A stretch of DNA of 11,525 nucleotides from Clostridia bacterium (lineage in GTDB: Bacteria > Bacillota > Clostridia > Oscillospirales > CAG-272). The stretch covers positions 1 to 11,525 of the forward strand of contig JAKSVJ010000011.1 in NCBI GenBank assembly GCA_024408015.1, in the 5' to 3' direction. Positions 1 to 6,944 of the stretch are shown here, piece after piece. The notes beneath the pieces are model-generated. The model searched no databases and was not told the DNA's origin. It saw nothing but the letters and a program-made list of their open reading frames with translations. The position numbers and the translations under genes are program-made. The first letter of the stretch is position 1, and the number at the start of each line of letters is the position of its first letter.

Positions 1-626
1 CCTATATGAGATGTGCTCTCTCCTGCAAAGCTTGATAGTGGTATTGGGGATATTGCAACATACATGTACATTTTAAAGAATCTACCGTAAACAGTTAAAA
101 TGAGCACTATTGAAAGCACCCATATAACAAGACTTCCGAGAATTGACACACACCAAATTGGAATGCTGTCAAGAAGTGATATGCCATTTAGTGCGTTTGT
201 AATCTCACTTGGAAGTTTGAAATATATATTGCTTATCCCATAAGTTTCAGAAATCTTAAGTATCACGCCCTCGCAAATCTTAAAGATTGATATCATAATA
301 TCAAGCCCGTAAGAGATCAAAACTTTAGCTATCGAGAATCTTAAAAAGAGCCTAAATGCACTCTCAAACCTTTTGACCTCCGAAAAAGAGGAATAGGTCT
401 TTATAACCCCTGTCATGAAGAATATGACAAGAAGCGCTGTACCTATTCCTTTCATCGCGTCATTAATTGATATGATAATGTTCCATATTTGTCCGTTTCT
501 AAAAGTGTCAGGACTTTCCGTTAACATTTGCCATATCTCGCTATACTTACTATTCCAGGTATTTAATGCATTTTGTAAACTCTCTATTACCCAATTCATC
601 GACAAAAGGAATAGTCTTGTTGTCAT
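1..626 (-). CDS. TrbL/VirB6-like conjugal transfer membrane protein, partial (C-terminus beyond left edge)
   Basis: I translated this from the minus strand: 208 codons stay open to the window edge. The protein would be a polytopic inner-membrane part of the type IV secretion channel. Hydrophobic segments lie at about residues 58-76, 97-118 and 155-180, followed by a conserved-looking loop ending in PIPLSSFAGEST (195-206), as in the TrbL/VirB6-like proteins of Tn1549-type elements (CD1112-like). The N-terminus is amphipathic (MNWVIESLQNALNTW). I chose the ATG at 626-624 because it follows the stop codon of the pilin-like gene by one base (TAA-G-ATG), which suggests translational coupling. An in-frame ATG at 599-597 is an alternative, and neither has a strong Shine-Dalgarno sequence. 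Gene order after the pilin-like gene supports the call. Family membership is recalled from pattern, not from a search. Confidence 0.82.
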   Translation of the reverse strand, partial: MTTRLFLLSMNWVIESLQNALNTWNSKYSEIWQMLTESPDTFRNGQIWNIIISINDAMKGIGTALLVIFFMTGVIKTYSSFSEVKRFESAFRLFLRFSIAKVLISYGLDIMISIFKICEGVILKISETYGISNIYFKLPSEITNALNGISLLDSIPIWCVSILGSLVIWVLSIVLILTVYGRFFKMYMYVAISPIPLSSFAGESTSHI

Positions 627-627
627 C

Positions 628-933
628 TTATTGAATAATCAAATTCAAGATCTCTTTTGCGAACATGATAATAATGCCGCCAGCTAGCGTCATAAAACCA
701 TTAGCTCTTTGAGATGGGTCATGAGATTTAAATGAAAGACCAATCTGAACAACACGAAATCCAATCATAATAGCACCAACAGCTCGAACTATTGTGAATA
801 GAAAATCAGACATGTTGTTTATAACCTGAATTGGATCGTTTTCTTCCGCGAAAATTGAAACTGCAAAAATTGATGTAATGGCAATCACCATCACGATAAT
901 CATATATATCTTTTTAATGTTTGTTTTCTTCAT
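628..933 (-). CDS. Small pilin-like conjugation protein (Maff2/VirB2 type)
   Basis: This 101-residue protein has a typical N-terminal signal sequence: lysines at 2-8, a hydrophobic core at about 10-27 and a likely cleavage after SIFA (residue 29). The mature part has two hydrophobic segments (about 42-66 and 77-99) separated by a short polar loop, FKSHDPSQRANG (68-79). This two-helix design, and the position directly upstream of a TrbL/VirB6-like gene, match the Maff2/VirB2-like subunits of clostridial conjugative elements, thought to form the pilus or channel base. The ribosome binding site is weak (AGAAAGAGAAG about 6 nt before the ATG). In related elements this gene normally lies close behind virD4. 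Here about 765 bp holding two opposite-strand genes separates them, so this gene needs either read-through or a promoter I cannot identify. Confidence 0.75.
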   Translation of the reverse strand: MKKTNIKKIYMIIVMVIAITSIFAVSIFAEENDPIQVINNMSDFLFTIVRAVGAIMIGFRVVQIGLSFKSHDPSQRANGFMTLAGGIIIMFAKEILNLIIQ

Positions 934-962
934 TTGTACTTCTCTTTCTTTATTGTTTTTAC

Positions 963-991
963 TTGATTTTTTATGTTTTTTGTGTTAAATT
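963..991 (+). promoter_or_regulatory. Putative sigma-A promoter for the membrane-protein pair
   Basis: TTGATT (963-968) and TAAATT (986-991) are separated by 17 bp, about 30 bp before the chosen start at 1023. The surroundings are very T-rich, so a chance match is possible. Confidence 0.4.
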
Positions 992-1013
992 TAAATTTGA
1001 AATAAATCATTCT

Positions 1014-1017
1014 GAGG
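1014..1017 (+). promoter_or_regulatory. Ribosome binding site that sets the start at 1023
   Basis: GAGG lies 5 nt before the ATG at 1023. It is embedded in a leader almost identical to that of the lipoprotein gene at 6945. It favours the ATG at 1023 over the upstream in-frame ATG at 921, which lies inside the divergent pilin-like gene. Confidence 0.65.
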
Positions 1018-1022
1018 CGTCA

Positions 1023-1325
1023 ATGGATATTATTCTTTCATCAATCCTAATGTACTCCGATACCATCTTAGCTATGGCTTTTGGTGTTGAAGCAGTACTA
1101 GCACTTATCGCTGTATTTAGAACACAGATTAAAATATCAGCACTAATATTTTCAGGTATTCCATTTACAATTGCTTATGCAATTAATGTCATATCATTCA
1201 TTTACGAAGATAACGGAAGCGTCATGCTTAGCATCGCAAGTAACATCCTGAGGGTTATAGCCGTATTCATGCTTGGTATTTTCCTATACAAAAGAAATAG
1301 ATTCAATAATAATAGTGTGGAGTAA
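1023..1325 (+). CDS. Small three-TM membrane protein, unknown function
   Basis: This 100-residue protein runs from the ATG with the good ribosome binding site; the open frame extends up to 921, but that would overlap the divergent gene's start. It has three predicted membrane segments at about residues 13-32, 38-60 and 67-89, then a short basic tail (YKRNRFNNNSVE). I do not recognise the family and see no catalytic motif. It is the first gene of a two-gene plus-strand unit (3 nt to the next start) placed between two minus-strand transfer genes. The membrane location and the position inside a conjugation operon would fit an accessory, exclusion or immunity-type role, but that is inference only. 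Confidence 0.7.
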   Translation: MDIILSSILMYSDTILAMAFGVEAVLALIAVFRTQIKISALIFSGIPFTIAYAINVISFIYEDNGSVMLSIASNILRVIAVFMLGIFLYKRNRFNNNSVE

Positions 1326-1328
1326 ATT

Positions 1329-1679
1329 ATGTATATTTATATTGTTGTTTTCTTGTTCCTTGTTGGTATTTGTGCATTCGCACTTTACTCAGTCATCTCA
1401 TCTGCTATTCACAACTTAAAAGATAGAAGAATTAATCCAGCGCTCTTTATAACCGGCCTTGTGTTTATTGGAATTGGCGTTGTTATACCACTACTTGCTT
1501 GTTTTATCGTGTTCCTAACTAAATTCTCACACGATAGCGCTGCAATAATATGGCTTGTTTATCCATTCCCTGTAATGGTACTCGTTGGTGTTCTTGGTGC
1601 TATTCTTCTTGTTATCTTCAATAACAATGCAACAACAAAACCATACAGAATCCCTAAAAAGTATTTAACAAAAAAATAG
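1329..1679 (+). CDS. Small three-TM membrane protein, unknown function
   Basis: This 116-residue protein has hydrophobic segments at about 3-25, 38-64 and 71-97 and a basic C-terminal tail (KPYRIPKKYLTKK). The tail is probably cytoplasmic by the positive-inside rule, as is the basic loop KDRR at 31-34; with three segments both cannot hold unless one segment does not fully span. GGAG (1318-1321) in the last codons of the previous gene is the ribosome binding site, so the two genes are probably translated together. A strong intrinsic terminator follows within 10 nt of the stop. I do not recognise the family. It and its partner differ in sequence, so they look like a functional pair rather than a duplication. 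Confidence 0.7.
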   Translation: MYIYIVVFLFLVGICAFALYSVISSAIHNLKDRRINPALFITGLVFIGIGVVIPLLACFIVFLTKFSHDSAAIIWLVYPFPVMVLVGVLGAILLVIFNNNATTKPYRIPKKYLTKK

Positions 1680-1685
1680 ACTTTT

Positions 1686-1712
1686 AGAACTTGAGAAATC
1701 AAGTTCTTTTTT
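1686..1712 (+). terminator. Intrinsic terminator of the membrane-protein pair, overlapping the virD4 stop codon
   Basis: A perfect 9-bp stem (AGAACTTGA 1686-1694, TCAAGTTCT 1699-1707) with a GAAA loop is followed by a T run (1707-1712). The right arm contains the TGA stop of virD4 on the other strand (1699-1701). Read from the minus strand, the hairpin is followed by A-rich sequence first, so it should work mainly for plus-strand transcripts. Confidence 0.85.
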
Positions 1713-3513
1713 GTTTGTCACAAAATCTTTCAAATTCGTACTCACTTAAAGCTTCGTATCCTTTGTAGTATTCTGTGATGTCGATAATCTCCATGTTTCT
1801 TGCCTCGTTCATTGTCATAAGCTCAATCTCAATGTTCTTTGATTCAAGTTTTCCTTGAGCATATTCTTTTCCTCCACCTGTTGGTGTTAGAGAAATGTTC
1901 TTGTGTTCTTTGAGATTAAACTTTAAATCCTTTATTGGATACTCGCCACGAACAAAAAGCAATGCGTATCTATTGTCAAGCATTCTCACTTCGTCTGAAG
2001 TTAATAGTTCTCTTCCTGCCTTGTTAAAATGCGTGTTCATATTGCCGTTTTTGCCACTTGATATGTCGTGGTTGTCTATAACGATAGTCTCTTTTCCCAT
2101 GAGTTCTGAAATGTACTTGTGCGTGCTTTGTTCGTTGCCGCCAAGATACAAAAACTCGTCACAGTTACCAACAATTGATTCCCATTCTTTTTCGTGTATC
2201 TTTTTTAGCTGCGCCATGTTTTGAATGATGATGCTTACAAATACACCACGAGAACGCATTGTTGACAAAATCTTGTCAAACTCGTTTGGAGTTTGGATAT
2301 TTGCATACTCGTCCATAAGAAAATGAACTGGTACTTTCAATTCTCCATGACAGATGTTGTCTGCAACATAAAACAGTTGTTGGAAAAGTTGAGTGTACAA
2401 GATTGAGATAAGAAAGTTAAAGCTATCGTCATTATCCGGGATAATCGCAAAAAGCGCTGTCTTCTCAAGACCCATGTTGTCAAGTTCAAGCTCGTCCACA
2501 GTCGTTATAGACTCAATAGAACTTAAGTTGAACTTTTCAAGCTTTGATACGAGCGTTATTTGTATAGACTTTAATGTCTTATCAGCACCTGTTCTGTATG
2601 ACCTATAGTACTTAACAGCAAGCGAGTCTGGATTTTGAAGTTCTAGATCCATAAATAGATTATCTAGAATTGACAAGTCCCCTTCTTTTTCGTTGTCCGC
2701 AGTTCGAAGTAGCTCCATTATCATTGGGAAGTTTTGTTCTTCTCTTGGAGCTGTCTCGATAAGATAAAATATGAGGGCCATAAGAAGCATTTGTCCTGTC
2801 GCATCCCAAAATGGATCAGAACTCTTTGCTCCTTTATCTGTAGACTTAAATAGATTGGTTACAAGCCTTTGAACGTCATTTTCACTTTTTAAATATTTGA
2901 TTGGGTTGTATGAATGGGACTTATCCATATCAATTAGATTTAGTATCTTTATCTTGTATCCTTCTTTTTCTAAAAAGTTCCCTGTCTCTCTTAATATTTC
3001 CCCTTTCGGGTCAAGCACAACAAAACTTGTGTTAGCTTGAAGTATGTTTGGTAGCGCATAAGTTCTAGTCTTACCAGCGCCACTACCACCTACAACGAGT
3101 GTGTTCAAGTTTCGTTTGTGCTTTTTTGTATTAAGACCAATGGACACATTTTTAGTTAAGATTTTACCAAGCCCGTTTTGCTCAATGTTTTTTGAAATCT
3201 TTGATACTTTTCCAAATTTCGCTGAGCCGTGTTCAACCTTTGGTCTTTTGTTTACTCTTTTTTCAAGAGATGCAATTGTGAATACCATTAAAAGTACTCC
3301 GCCAAAAAGACAATATGCAAATGTGCTCTTATCGATGTATATGTGCCTTATGGTATCAAGAAAAGTCATATCGTGATTAACCCAAAATGACACGTAATAT
3401 TCAAATAGCCCAAATCTCAATATGGATTTAAGATATATGCATAGTGCCTCTACAAGAATGAAGACTGTAGTATAAGCAAAAAAGAAAATGATATTACCCA
3501 TTTGCTTTTTCAT
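1699..3513 (-). CDS. virD4: VirD4/TraG-family type IV coupling protein
   Basis: This 604-residue ATPase would link the relaxase-DNA complex to the secretion channel. Two N-terminal membrane segments lie at about 8-29 and 65-82. A Walker A motif, GGSGAGKT, follows at 142-149. Next come VVLDPKGE (165-172), typical of VirD4 proteins, a Walker B in VHFLMDEYANI (396-406, acidic D401 E402) and TMRSRG (418-423), a likely arginine-finger/sensor region. Length and motif order match the CD1115-like VirD4 proteins of Tn1549-type elements. Only 2 nt separate its ATG from the stop of the ArdC-like gene, so it is the last gene of the 6861-1699 run. The ribosome binding site lies within the end of the previous gene (GAGGT about 15 nt upstream). 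The C-terminal codons form part of the terminator of the convergent unit. Confidence 0.96.
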   Translation of the reverse strand: MKKQMGNIIFFFAYTTVFILVEALCIYLKSILRFGLFEYYVSFWVNHDMTFLDTIRHIYIDKSTFAYCLFGGVLLMVFTIASLEKRVNKRPKVEHGSAKFGKVSKISKNIEQNGLGKILTKNVSIGLNTKKHKRNLNTLVVGGSGAGKTRTYALPNILQANTSFVVLDPKGEILRETGNFLEKEGYKIKILNLIDMDKSHSYNPIKYLKSENDVQRLVTNLFKSTDKGAKSSDPFWDATGQMLLMALIFYLIETAPREEQNFPMIMELLRTADNEKEGDLSILDNLFMDLELQNPDSLAVKYYRSYRTGADKTLKSIQITLVSKLEKFNLSSIESITTVDELELDNMGLEKTALFAIIPDNDDSFNFLISILYTQLFQQLFYVADNICHGELKVPVHFLMDEYANIQTPNEFDKILSTMRSRGVFVSIIIQNMAQLKKIHEKEWESIVGNCDEFLYLGGNEQSTHKYISELMGKETIVIDNHDISSGKNGNMNTHFNKAGRELLTSDEVRMLDNRYALLFVRGEYPIKDLKFNLKEHKNISLTPTGGGKEYAQGKLESKNIEIELMTMNEARNMEIIDITEYYKGYEALSEYEFERFCDKQKRT

Positions 3514-3515
3514 TC

Positions 3516-4481
3516 TTATCTTTCTACCTCGCTTTTTGACTTTGTCATCTCTTCAAGTCTTTCTTGAATGTGTTTTTTAGTGAGTTCTTCTCCAATGAAT
3601 TTGTCCATGTTGCGTCTAATTCTTTTGAAGTTTTCAACTATAGTTGAAAGAACTCTTTTGTGCTCCTTAAAATCCGCATTCTTTAAACTGTCTGGTACTT
3701 CTGGAGTTTCAGAATATTCGCTTCTTACGTCATAAGCCTTAGATAGACAACTCACAACACATTGAGCTTCAAAATCATATATTCTGTCATCGTATTCCTT
3801 TTTGCCGCTAGCAATATATGAGTGCACAATTGCCTTTGCGACTTTTGGGAAAATCTCATCCTGGTCCATTCCAGTTTTTGCGACAATAATCCTTTCAGCA
3901 GCGCTATAGTATGCGCCGTCTTTTTTCTTTGAAAATCTCTCACTTGAAACAGTCTCAAGTTTTACAGGACAATCATGAATTAGTCCCCTTATGAGTGTTT
4001 CAATATCAGTTTCGATCTTTGGAGCTGGGATAAAGCCAATAGTGTCTTTTACATCAAATTTGGCTTTCTTGTCGTAAGAGACAACTCTTGTCCCGTTTTG
4101 ATCAATAATCTTTTTTGGTTCTGAGACATATATTGCCTTAGCCCCTTCCTTTATATCCGCATAGCACTTTTTCCAATTGTCGTAGCTTCTAATATCACTA
4201 GCATCTGGCATTTGCGAATAGACAAGTAGCAAATTTGACATTGAGAATGGAATTTTTGATACAACATCTAAAAATGTTGAAAGTTCTTTTCTTGATGAAA
4301 ATACCTTTTTTGCATTCTTTTGGTATTCAAGAACATATGTTGATATCGCTTCATCGTATTCTTTTCTTTGAGATTCGTGATATATTCTATTTTCCAAAAG
4401 ATCTTTTGTTGGGTTTACCCCAATAGCTTTACATTCTTCGACAAATTCGCGATAAAGTCTCATATTATCTTTTTGTTTCAT
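3516..4481 (-). CDS. ArdC-like protein with degenerate metallopeptidase-like domain
   Basis: This 321-residue protein resembles ArdC-type proteins. An N-terminal ssDNA-binding-like region carries the pattern NLLLVYSQMPDASDIRSYDNW (83-103), then KEGAKAIYV (111-119), close to the usual N-lL--Q-P-A----y-tW--------KGekaI. The second half recalls an ImmA/IrrE or ArdC metallopeptidase: AKAIVHSYIA (215-224) sits where a zinc HExxH motif is expected, and FEAQCVVSCLSKAYDV (237-252) matches the conserved helix after it. The first histidine and the glutamate of HExxH are missing, so zinc peptidase activity is doubtful. ArdC proteins protect incoming DNA from restriction; this protein may keep only a binding or structural role. 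It starts in a 4-nt ATGA overlap with the PcfB-like gene and ends 2 nt before virD4. Confidence 0.72.
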   Translation of the reverse strand: MKQKDNMRLYREFVEECKAIGVNPTKDLLENRIYHESQRKEYDEAISTYVLEYQKNAKKVFSSRKELSTFLDVVSKIPFSMSNLLLVYSQMPDASDIRSYDNWKKCYADIKEGAKAIYVSEPKKIIDQNGTRVVSYDKKAKFDVKDTIGFIPAPKIETDIETLIRGLIHDCPVKLETVSSERFSKKKDGAYYSAAERIIVAKTGMDQDEIFPKVAKAIVHSYIASGKKEYDDRIYDFEAQCVVSCLSKAYDVRSEYSETPEVPDSLKNADFKEHKRVLSTIVENFKRIRRNMDKFIGEELTKKHIQERLEEMTKSKSEVER

Positions 4482-5251
4482 CTTTCTATATTCCCCTCTT
4501 TAATTGCGACAAGTCGTATGTTCTTTTGTGATAGTCTTTCCCTCTCACTTCTTATAGTCCTAATCCTACTCCGGACGCTTGATCTGCTTCCGTCCGTTTC
4601 GTAATAGTTCAATTTTGGTCCGGACTGAGATTCTTTGACTTCTTGAATCTTTACGTCTTTGTAAAGACCCGTATTTGATTTTTCCGCATCCGGACCCAAG
4701 TCGGGGTTTTGAATTAGCCCTAGTAGCGCGTCCGCTGTTTCCTTTTCTCCGAGGGGTGGAAGTTTTGCAAGTTCTGTCTCAATGTTTTCCATATTAATTC
4801 CACCATCGTCCTCGATTACTTCAAAAATTTCAGCGCCGTCATCAATTGGAGCTGTCTCTTTTTCTATTGTCAAATCTTGAGATAGCTTTAAAGAGAATCT
4901 TTTGCACATTCTCTCAAATCTTGGGACGTCTTCTTTTTTTATGAACACATCGAAAGTCTTGAATGCGTCGCCCTTTTCTTTGACAACGTTGTACATAATT
5001 CCGTACTCTCTTGCGCCCGTTCTAAACTTATCTACGTCTTTTACATCAAACTCGTAGCACATTAAGGGCTTTCCGCCTTCAAGCATGCGTGATAGTCTAA
5101 CCGAACCTTCGTTTTTGGATGATCCTTTTATAGCAGAAGCAATAAGCATAGCTGCGTTCTTAGCTCCGCTACCTGTTAGCTTCATTATCATCTCCGCACC
5201 GTAAAGGCTAAGTCTTACAACCTGTTCAGCAACATCACTTGATAAACTCAT
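4478..5251 (-). CDS. pcfB: PcfB-like protein (DUF3801)
   Basis: This 257-residue protein has a DUF3801/PcfB-type N-terminal half: an alpha-helical start with GAKNAAMLIASAIKG (29-43), a strand GGKPLMCYEFD (59-69), helix DVDKFRTGAREYGIMYNVVK (72-91) and DVFIKKEDVPRFERMCKRF (101-119). The rest (about 140-257) is low-complexity, acidic then basic, and ends in an arginine-rich segment (RSSVRSRIRTIRSERERL, 222-239). In plasmid pCF10, PcfB is an accessory factor acting with the coupling protein PcfC and the relaxase PcfG. The gene's place two genes before virD4 fits that role. Its start overlaps the LPD28-like gene by 17 nt, with AAAGG close before the ATG. Confidence 0.85.
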   Translation of the reverse strand: MSLSSDVAEQVVRLSLYGAEMIMKLTGSGAKNAAMLIASAIKGSSKNEGSVRLSRMLEGGKPLMCYEFDVKDVDKFRTGAREYGIMYNVVKEKGDAFKTFDVFIKKEDVPRFERMCKRFSLKLSQDLTIEKETAPIDDGAEIFEVIEDDGGINMENIETELAKLPPLGEKETADALLGLIQNPDLGPDAEKSNTGLYKDVKIQEVKESQSGPKLNYYETDGSRSSVRSRIRTIRSERERLSQKNIRLVAIKEGNIER

Positions 5252-5630
5252 ATTCCTTTTCTACTATCCTCTTTCCACATACGACATTTAGTTTGTTCTT
5301 GTCGATTTCTCTATAGTTTTGTCTTGCATATTCATCAATGTCGCACTTTAATCCAAGATATTCGATATCATCTTCTCCTATCTCGCGAAATCTGTCGCCA
5401 ATTGACATCAAATCATATGCTGAAATAACCGTGCCCCAGAAGTTTACATATACTTTTTCAGCAATTTCCGCTTCTTCTCCAAGACACGAGTCGTCGTGCC
5501 TTATTTCGTACTTAAAAAGTCCACTTGGAATAGAATCACAAAAGATTCTGTCCTCGGTAAATATGACCTTTCTTCCAAATAGCTCAATAAGTTCAAAATT
5601 GGCTTTTCCTACACTTGATACAACACTCAT
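5235..5630 (-). CDS. LPD28-like domain protein
   Basis: This 131-residue protein starts at the ATG at 5630, which overlaps the upstream stop (ATGA) and follows GGAGG. A longer in-frame start at 5669 exists but is less likely. The core runs from FELIELFGRKVIFTEDRI (12-29) through IPSGLFKYEIRHDDSCLGE (34-52) to VYVNFWGTVISA (60-71). This matches the LPD28 pattern of an 'f-v-G-palFt--Rvdr-tvPeGLy-YdiR--Dd' block followed by 'V-vNh-Gtvi'. LPD domains were defined in large polyvalent proteins of phages and conjugative elements, and stand-alone versions are common in these operons. The biochemical role is unknown. Confidence 0.7.
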   Translation of the reverse strand: MSVVSSVGKANFELIELFGRKVIFTEDRIFCDSIPSGLFKYEIRHDDSCLGEEAEIAEKVYVNFWGTVISAYDLMSIGDRFREIGEDDIEYLGLKCDIDEYARQNYREIDKNKLNVVCGKRIVEKEYEFIK

Positions 5631-6115
5631 CTTTGCATCTCCTCCACTCTTTGGTTTGTCGATACACAAGGACTGTCAAGACTAACTCCAAGAGCTTTAG
5701 ACACACAATCCCCAATTGGAGATGTGAAGGTTATAACGTCACTTACATCAATTGTCTTATCGATGCATCTGTCATTTAGCATTTCCTTTATGTTTTCAGG
5801 TATGCCATCTACAAGCTGTCTAAAGTGTGTAAATGAATAACACCCGCCATCAACGCCAATTCCTCTAAAATCTTTATCGTCATCAAGAAGAAGCATGGTT
5901 GATTTTGGCACAGACTTTATTGTGTCAATAAGGGTATTGACGTTTACAATCTCTGCTCTGTCAACTTTTGGACAAACAAGTCCTACTTCCCTTAACATTA
6001 AGATCTCTTTGTTTTCTAGATTTTCTCTTAATGAATCATAAAAGTATTCATCAACATCAACCTTGTATGGGGGATTTGCGCCAAAGGATATGACAATTGT
6101 CTTATCGTTGTTCAT
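5627..6115 (-). CDS. Hypothetical protein of the transfer operon
   Basis: This 162-residue soluble protein is not one I recognise. It begins with beta-type segments (KTIVISFGANPPYKVDVDEYF, 5-25). A central part has TMLLLDDDKDFRGIGVDGGCYSF (73-95), and SDVITFTSPIGDCVSKALGV (125-144) lies toward the end. No TM segment or signal peptide is visible. The DDDKD run and the glycine-rich GIGVDGGCYSF are the most distinctive stretches. It overlaps the DUF4314 gene by 14 nt (GGAGAAG is the ribosome binding site) and shares ATGA with the next gene, so it is certainly expressed with its neighbours. The protein could be another small element-specific domain of the DUF/LPD kind. Confidence 0.78.
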   Translation of the reverse strand: MNNDKTIVISFGANPPYKVDVDEYFYDSLRENLENKEILMLREVGLVCPKVDRAEIVNVNTLIDTIKSVPKSTMLLLDDDKDFRGIGVDGGCYSFTHFRQLVDGIPENIKEMLNDRCIDKTIDVSDVITFTSPIGDCVSKALGVSLDSPCVSTNQRVEEMQR

Positions 6116-6395
6116 ATTGTTCTTCTCCTATGTCTTTAGTTAGATTCTCTTTTAGAACTTCATCACTTGTGAGTTTTCTAAATTTATCACACTCAGGAAG
6201 AAGCGCTAAAAATCTTCCATTATCCCAAACTGCTTGAACACTGCCTAAATCGTCAACGCTTAAAACAGTTCCACGCATACCAGGTAAAATTGGATCGTAA
6301 TCATCACCCATTCTCTCAAGCTCAATTCGTGTTCCAACAGGATATGTATTTCTTAAATTTTCAAGTTCTTTTTCGCTTGGTCCTATTTCCCACAT
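6102..6395 (-). CDS. DUF4314 domain protein
   Basis: This 97-residue protein is nearly all one DUF4314 domain: a helix then YPVGTRIELERMGDDYDPI (19-37), PGMRGTVLSVDDLGSVQAVW (39-58) and DNGRFLALLPECDKFRKL (59-76). These match the family pattern of 'YP-GTRVeL--M-Dpy---PG--GtV--VDd-G-i-v-WDnG--l-l--g-D-f'. The fold should be a small SH3-like beta barrel. Its function is not established; it is a frequent small gene in clostridial conjugative elements and related phages. The ribosome binding site is GAAAGGA about 8 nt before the ATG, in the 13-nt gap after the DUF3846 gene. Confidence 0.88.
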   Translation of the reverse strand: MWEIGPSEKELENLRNTYPVGTRIELERMGDDYDPILPGMRGTVLSVDDLGSVQAVWDNGRFLALLPECDKFRKLTSDEVLKENLTKDIGEEQYEQR

Positions 6396-6408
6396 ATGTT
6401 ATCCTTTC

Positions 6409-6861
6409 TCAAAAATTAATCTCGATTTGCGCATTAAATGCACCCAAGTCATCTTTGTCTTTTTCACTACCACCGATTGCGTCATATTCATCAACCTTTA
6501 AGATGATAGTTTTTCCATTATCTCTTACAAAGAATTCTGGTGACTCATACATGTTGTAGTATTTATCTATTTGTTCTTTTGTAAGGCCTGTAAAGTCCTC
6601 ATCGTCAACGCCGGCAATGACAATTGGGCCTGCGATTAAATCAAAGACTCTACCGTCTTCAGTTTTTGCTGCTCTTGAATAAGGCATGTGCATAATCTTT
6701 CCGCATTCATTGCATAAAAGAGCTACATTGTCCTCATATGGATAAACAGCTTCCACATATCCTCCAACAAGTTCTTTTATATTTTCAAACTTGTTTTCGA
6801 TTTTTAGTATTTGCGGTCTTTTTCCCGCTTCAATGAATAAGATATCAATATTCTTTTTCAT
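6409..6861 (-). CDS. DUF3846 domain protein
   Basis: This 150-residue protein has a DUF3846 domain over roughly residues 5-105: ILFIEAGKRPQILKI (7-21), ELVGGYVEAVYPYEDNVALL (30-49), CNECGKIMHMPYSRA (50-64) and DLIAGPIVIAGVDDEDFTGL (74-93). The segment order matches the family closely: a GG-(I/V)EAVYPF-d block, a CNEeGK-----NRA block, then 'aGt--i-G-----dF--L'. The function is unknown; the family is typical of passenger genes in Gram-positive conjugative elements. It is the first gene of the tight run leading to virD4. The ribosome binding site is AAAGGA about 6 nt before the ATG. No convincing minus-strand promoter is visible in the 83 bp shared with the divergent lipoprotein gene. Confidence 0.87.
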   Translation of the reverse strand: MKKNIDILFIEAGKRPQILKIENKFENIKELVGGYVEAVYPYEDNVALLCNECGKIMHMPYSRAAKTEDGRVFDLIAGPIVIAGVDDEDFTGLTKEQIDKYYNMYESPEFFVRDNGKTIILKVDEYDAIGGSEKDKDDLGAFNAQIEINF

Positions 6862-6884
6862 TTATTTCCTTTCTTTTTGTGTGT

Positions 6885-6913
6885 TTGACTTTATTGTCGA
6901 ATTTATGTATAAT
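6885..6913 (+). promoter_or_regulatory. Strong sigma-A promoter of the first lipoprotein gene
   Basis: TTGACT (6885-6890), a 17-bp spacer and a perfect TATAAT (6908-6913). A 13-bp dyad, ATCCTT-T-AAGGAT (6912-6924), starts inside the -10 box and covers the expected transcription start, where a repressor could bind. Confidence 0.85.
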
Positions 6914-6944
6914 CCTTTAAGGATAAATCATTCCGGAGGTGTAA

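Noticed and set aside
921..1022. Longer start (ATG at 921) for the first small membrane protein
   Set aside because: It would begin inside the divergent pilin-like gene and upstream of the likely promoter, has no ribosome binding site, and reads as low-complexity F/Y-rich sequence; the ATG at 1023 has a GAGG site at the right distance.
1895..3376. Several plus-strand open frames of 70-110 codons inside virD4
   Set aside because: They lie wholly within a gene with intact Walker motifs on the other strand, and none has a ribosome binding site or recognisable protein.
6862..6944. Minus-strand promoter for the DUF3846-to-virD4 run
   Set aside because: TATACA-like sequence is present on the minus strand but no acceptable -35 lies at 16-18 bp; I could not support a promoter here.
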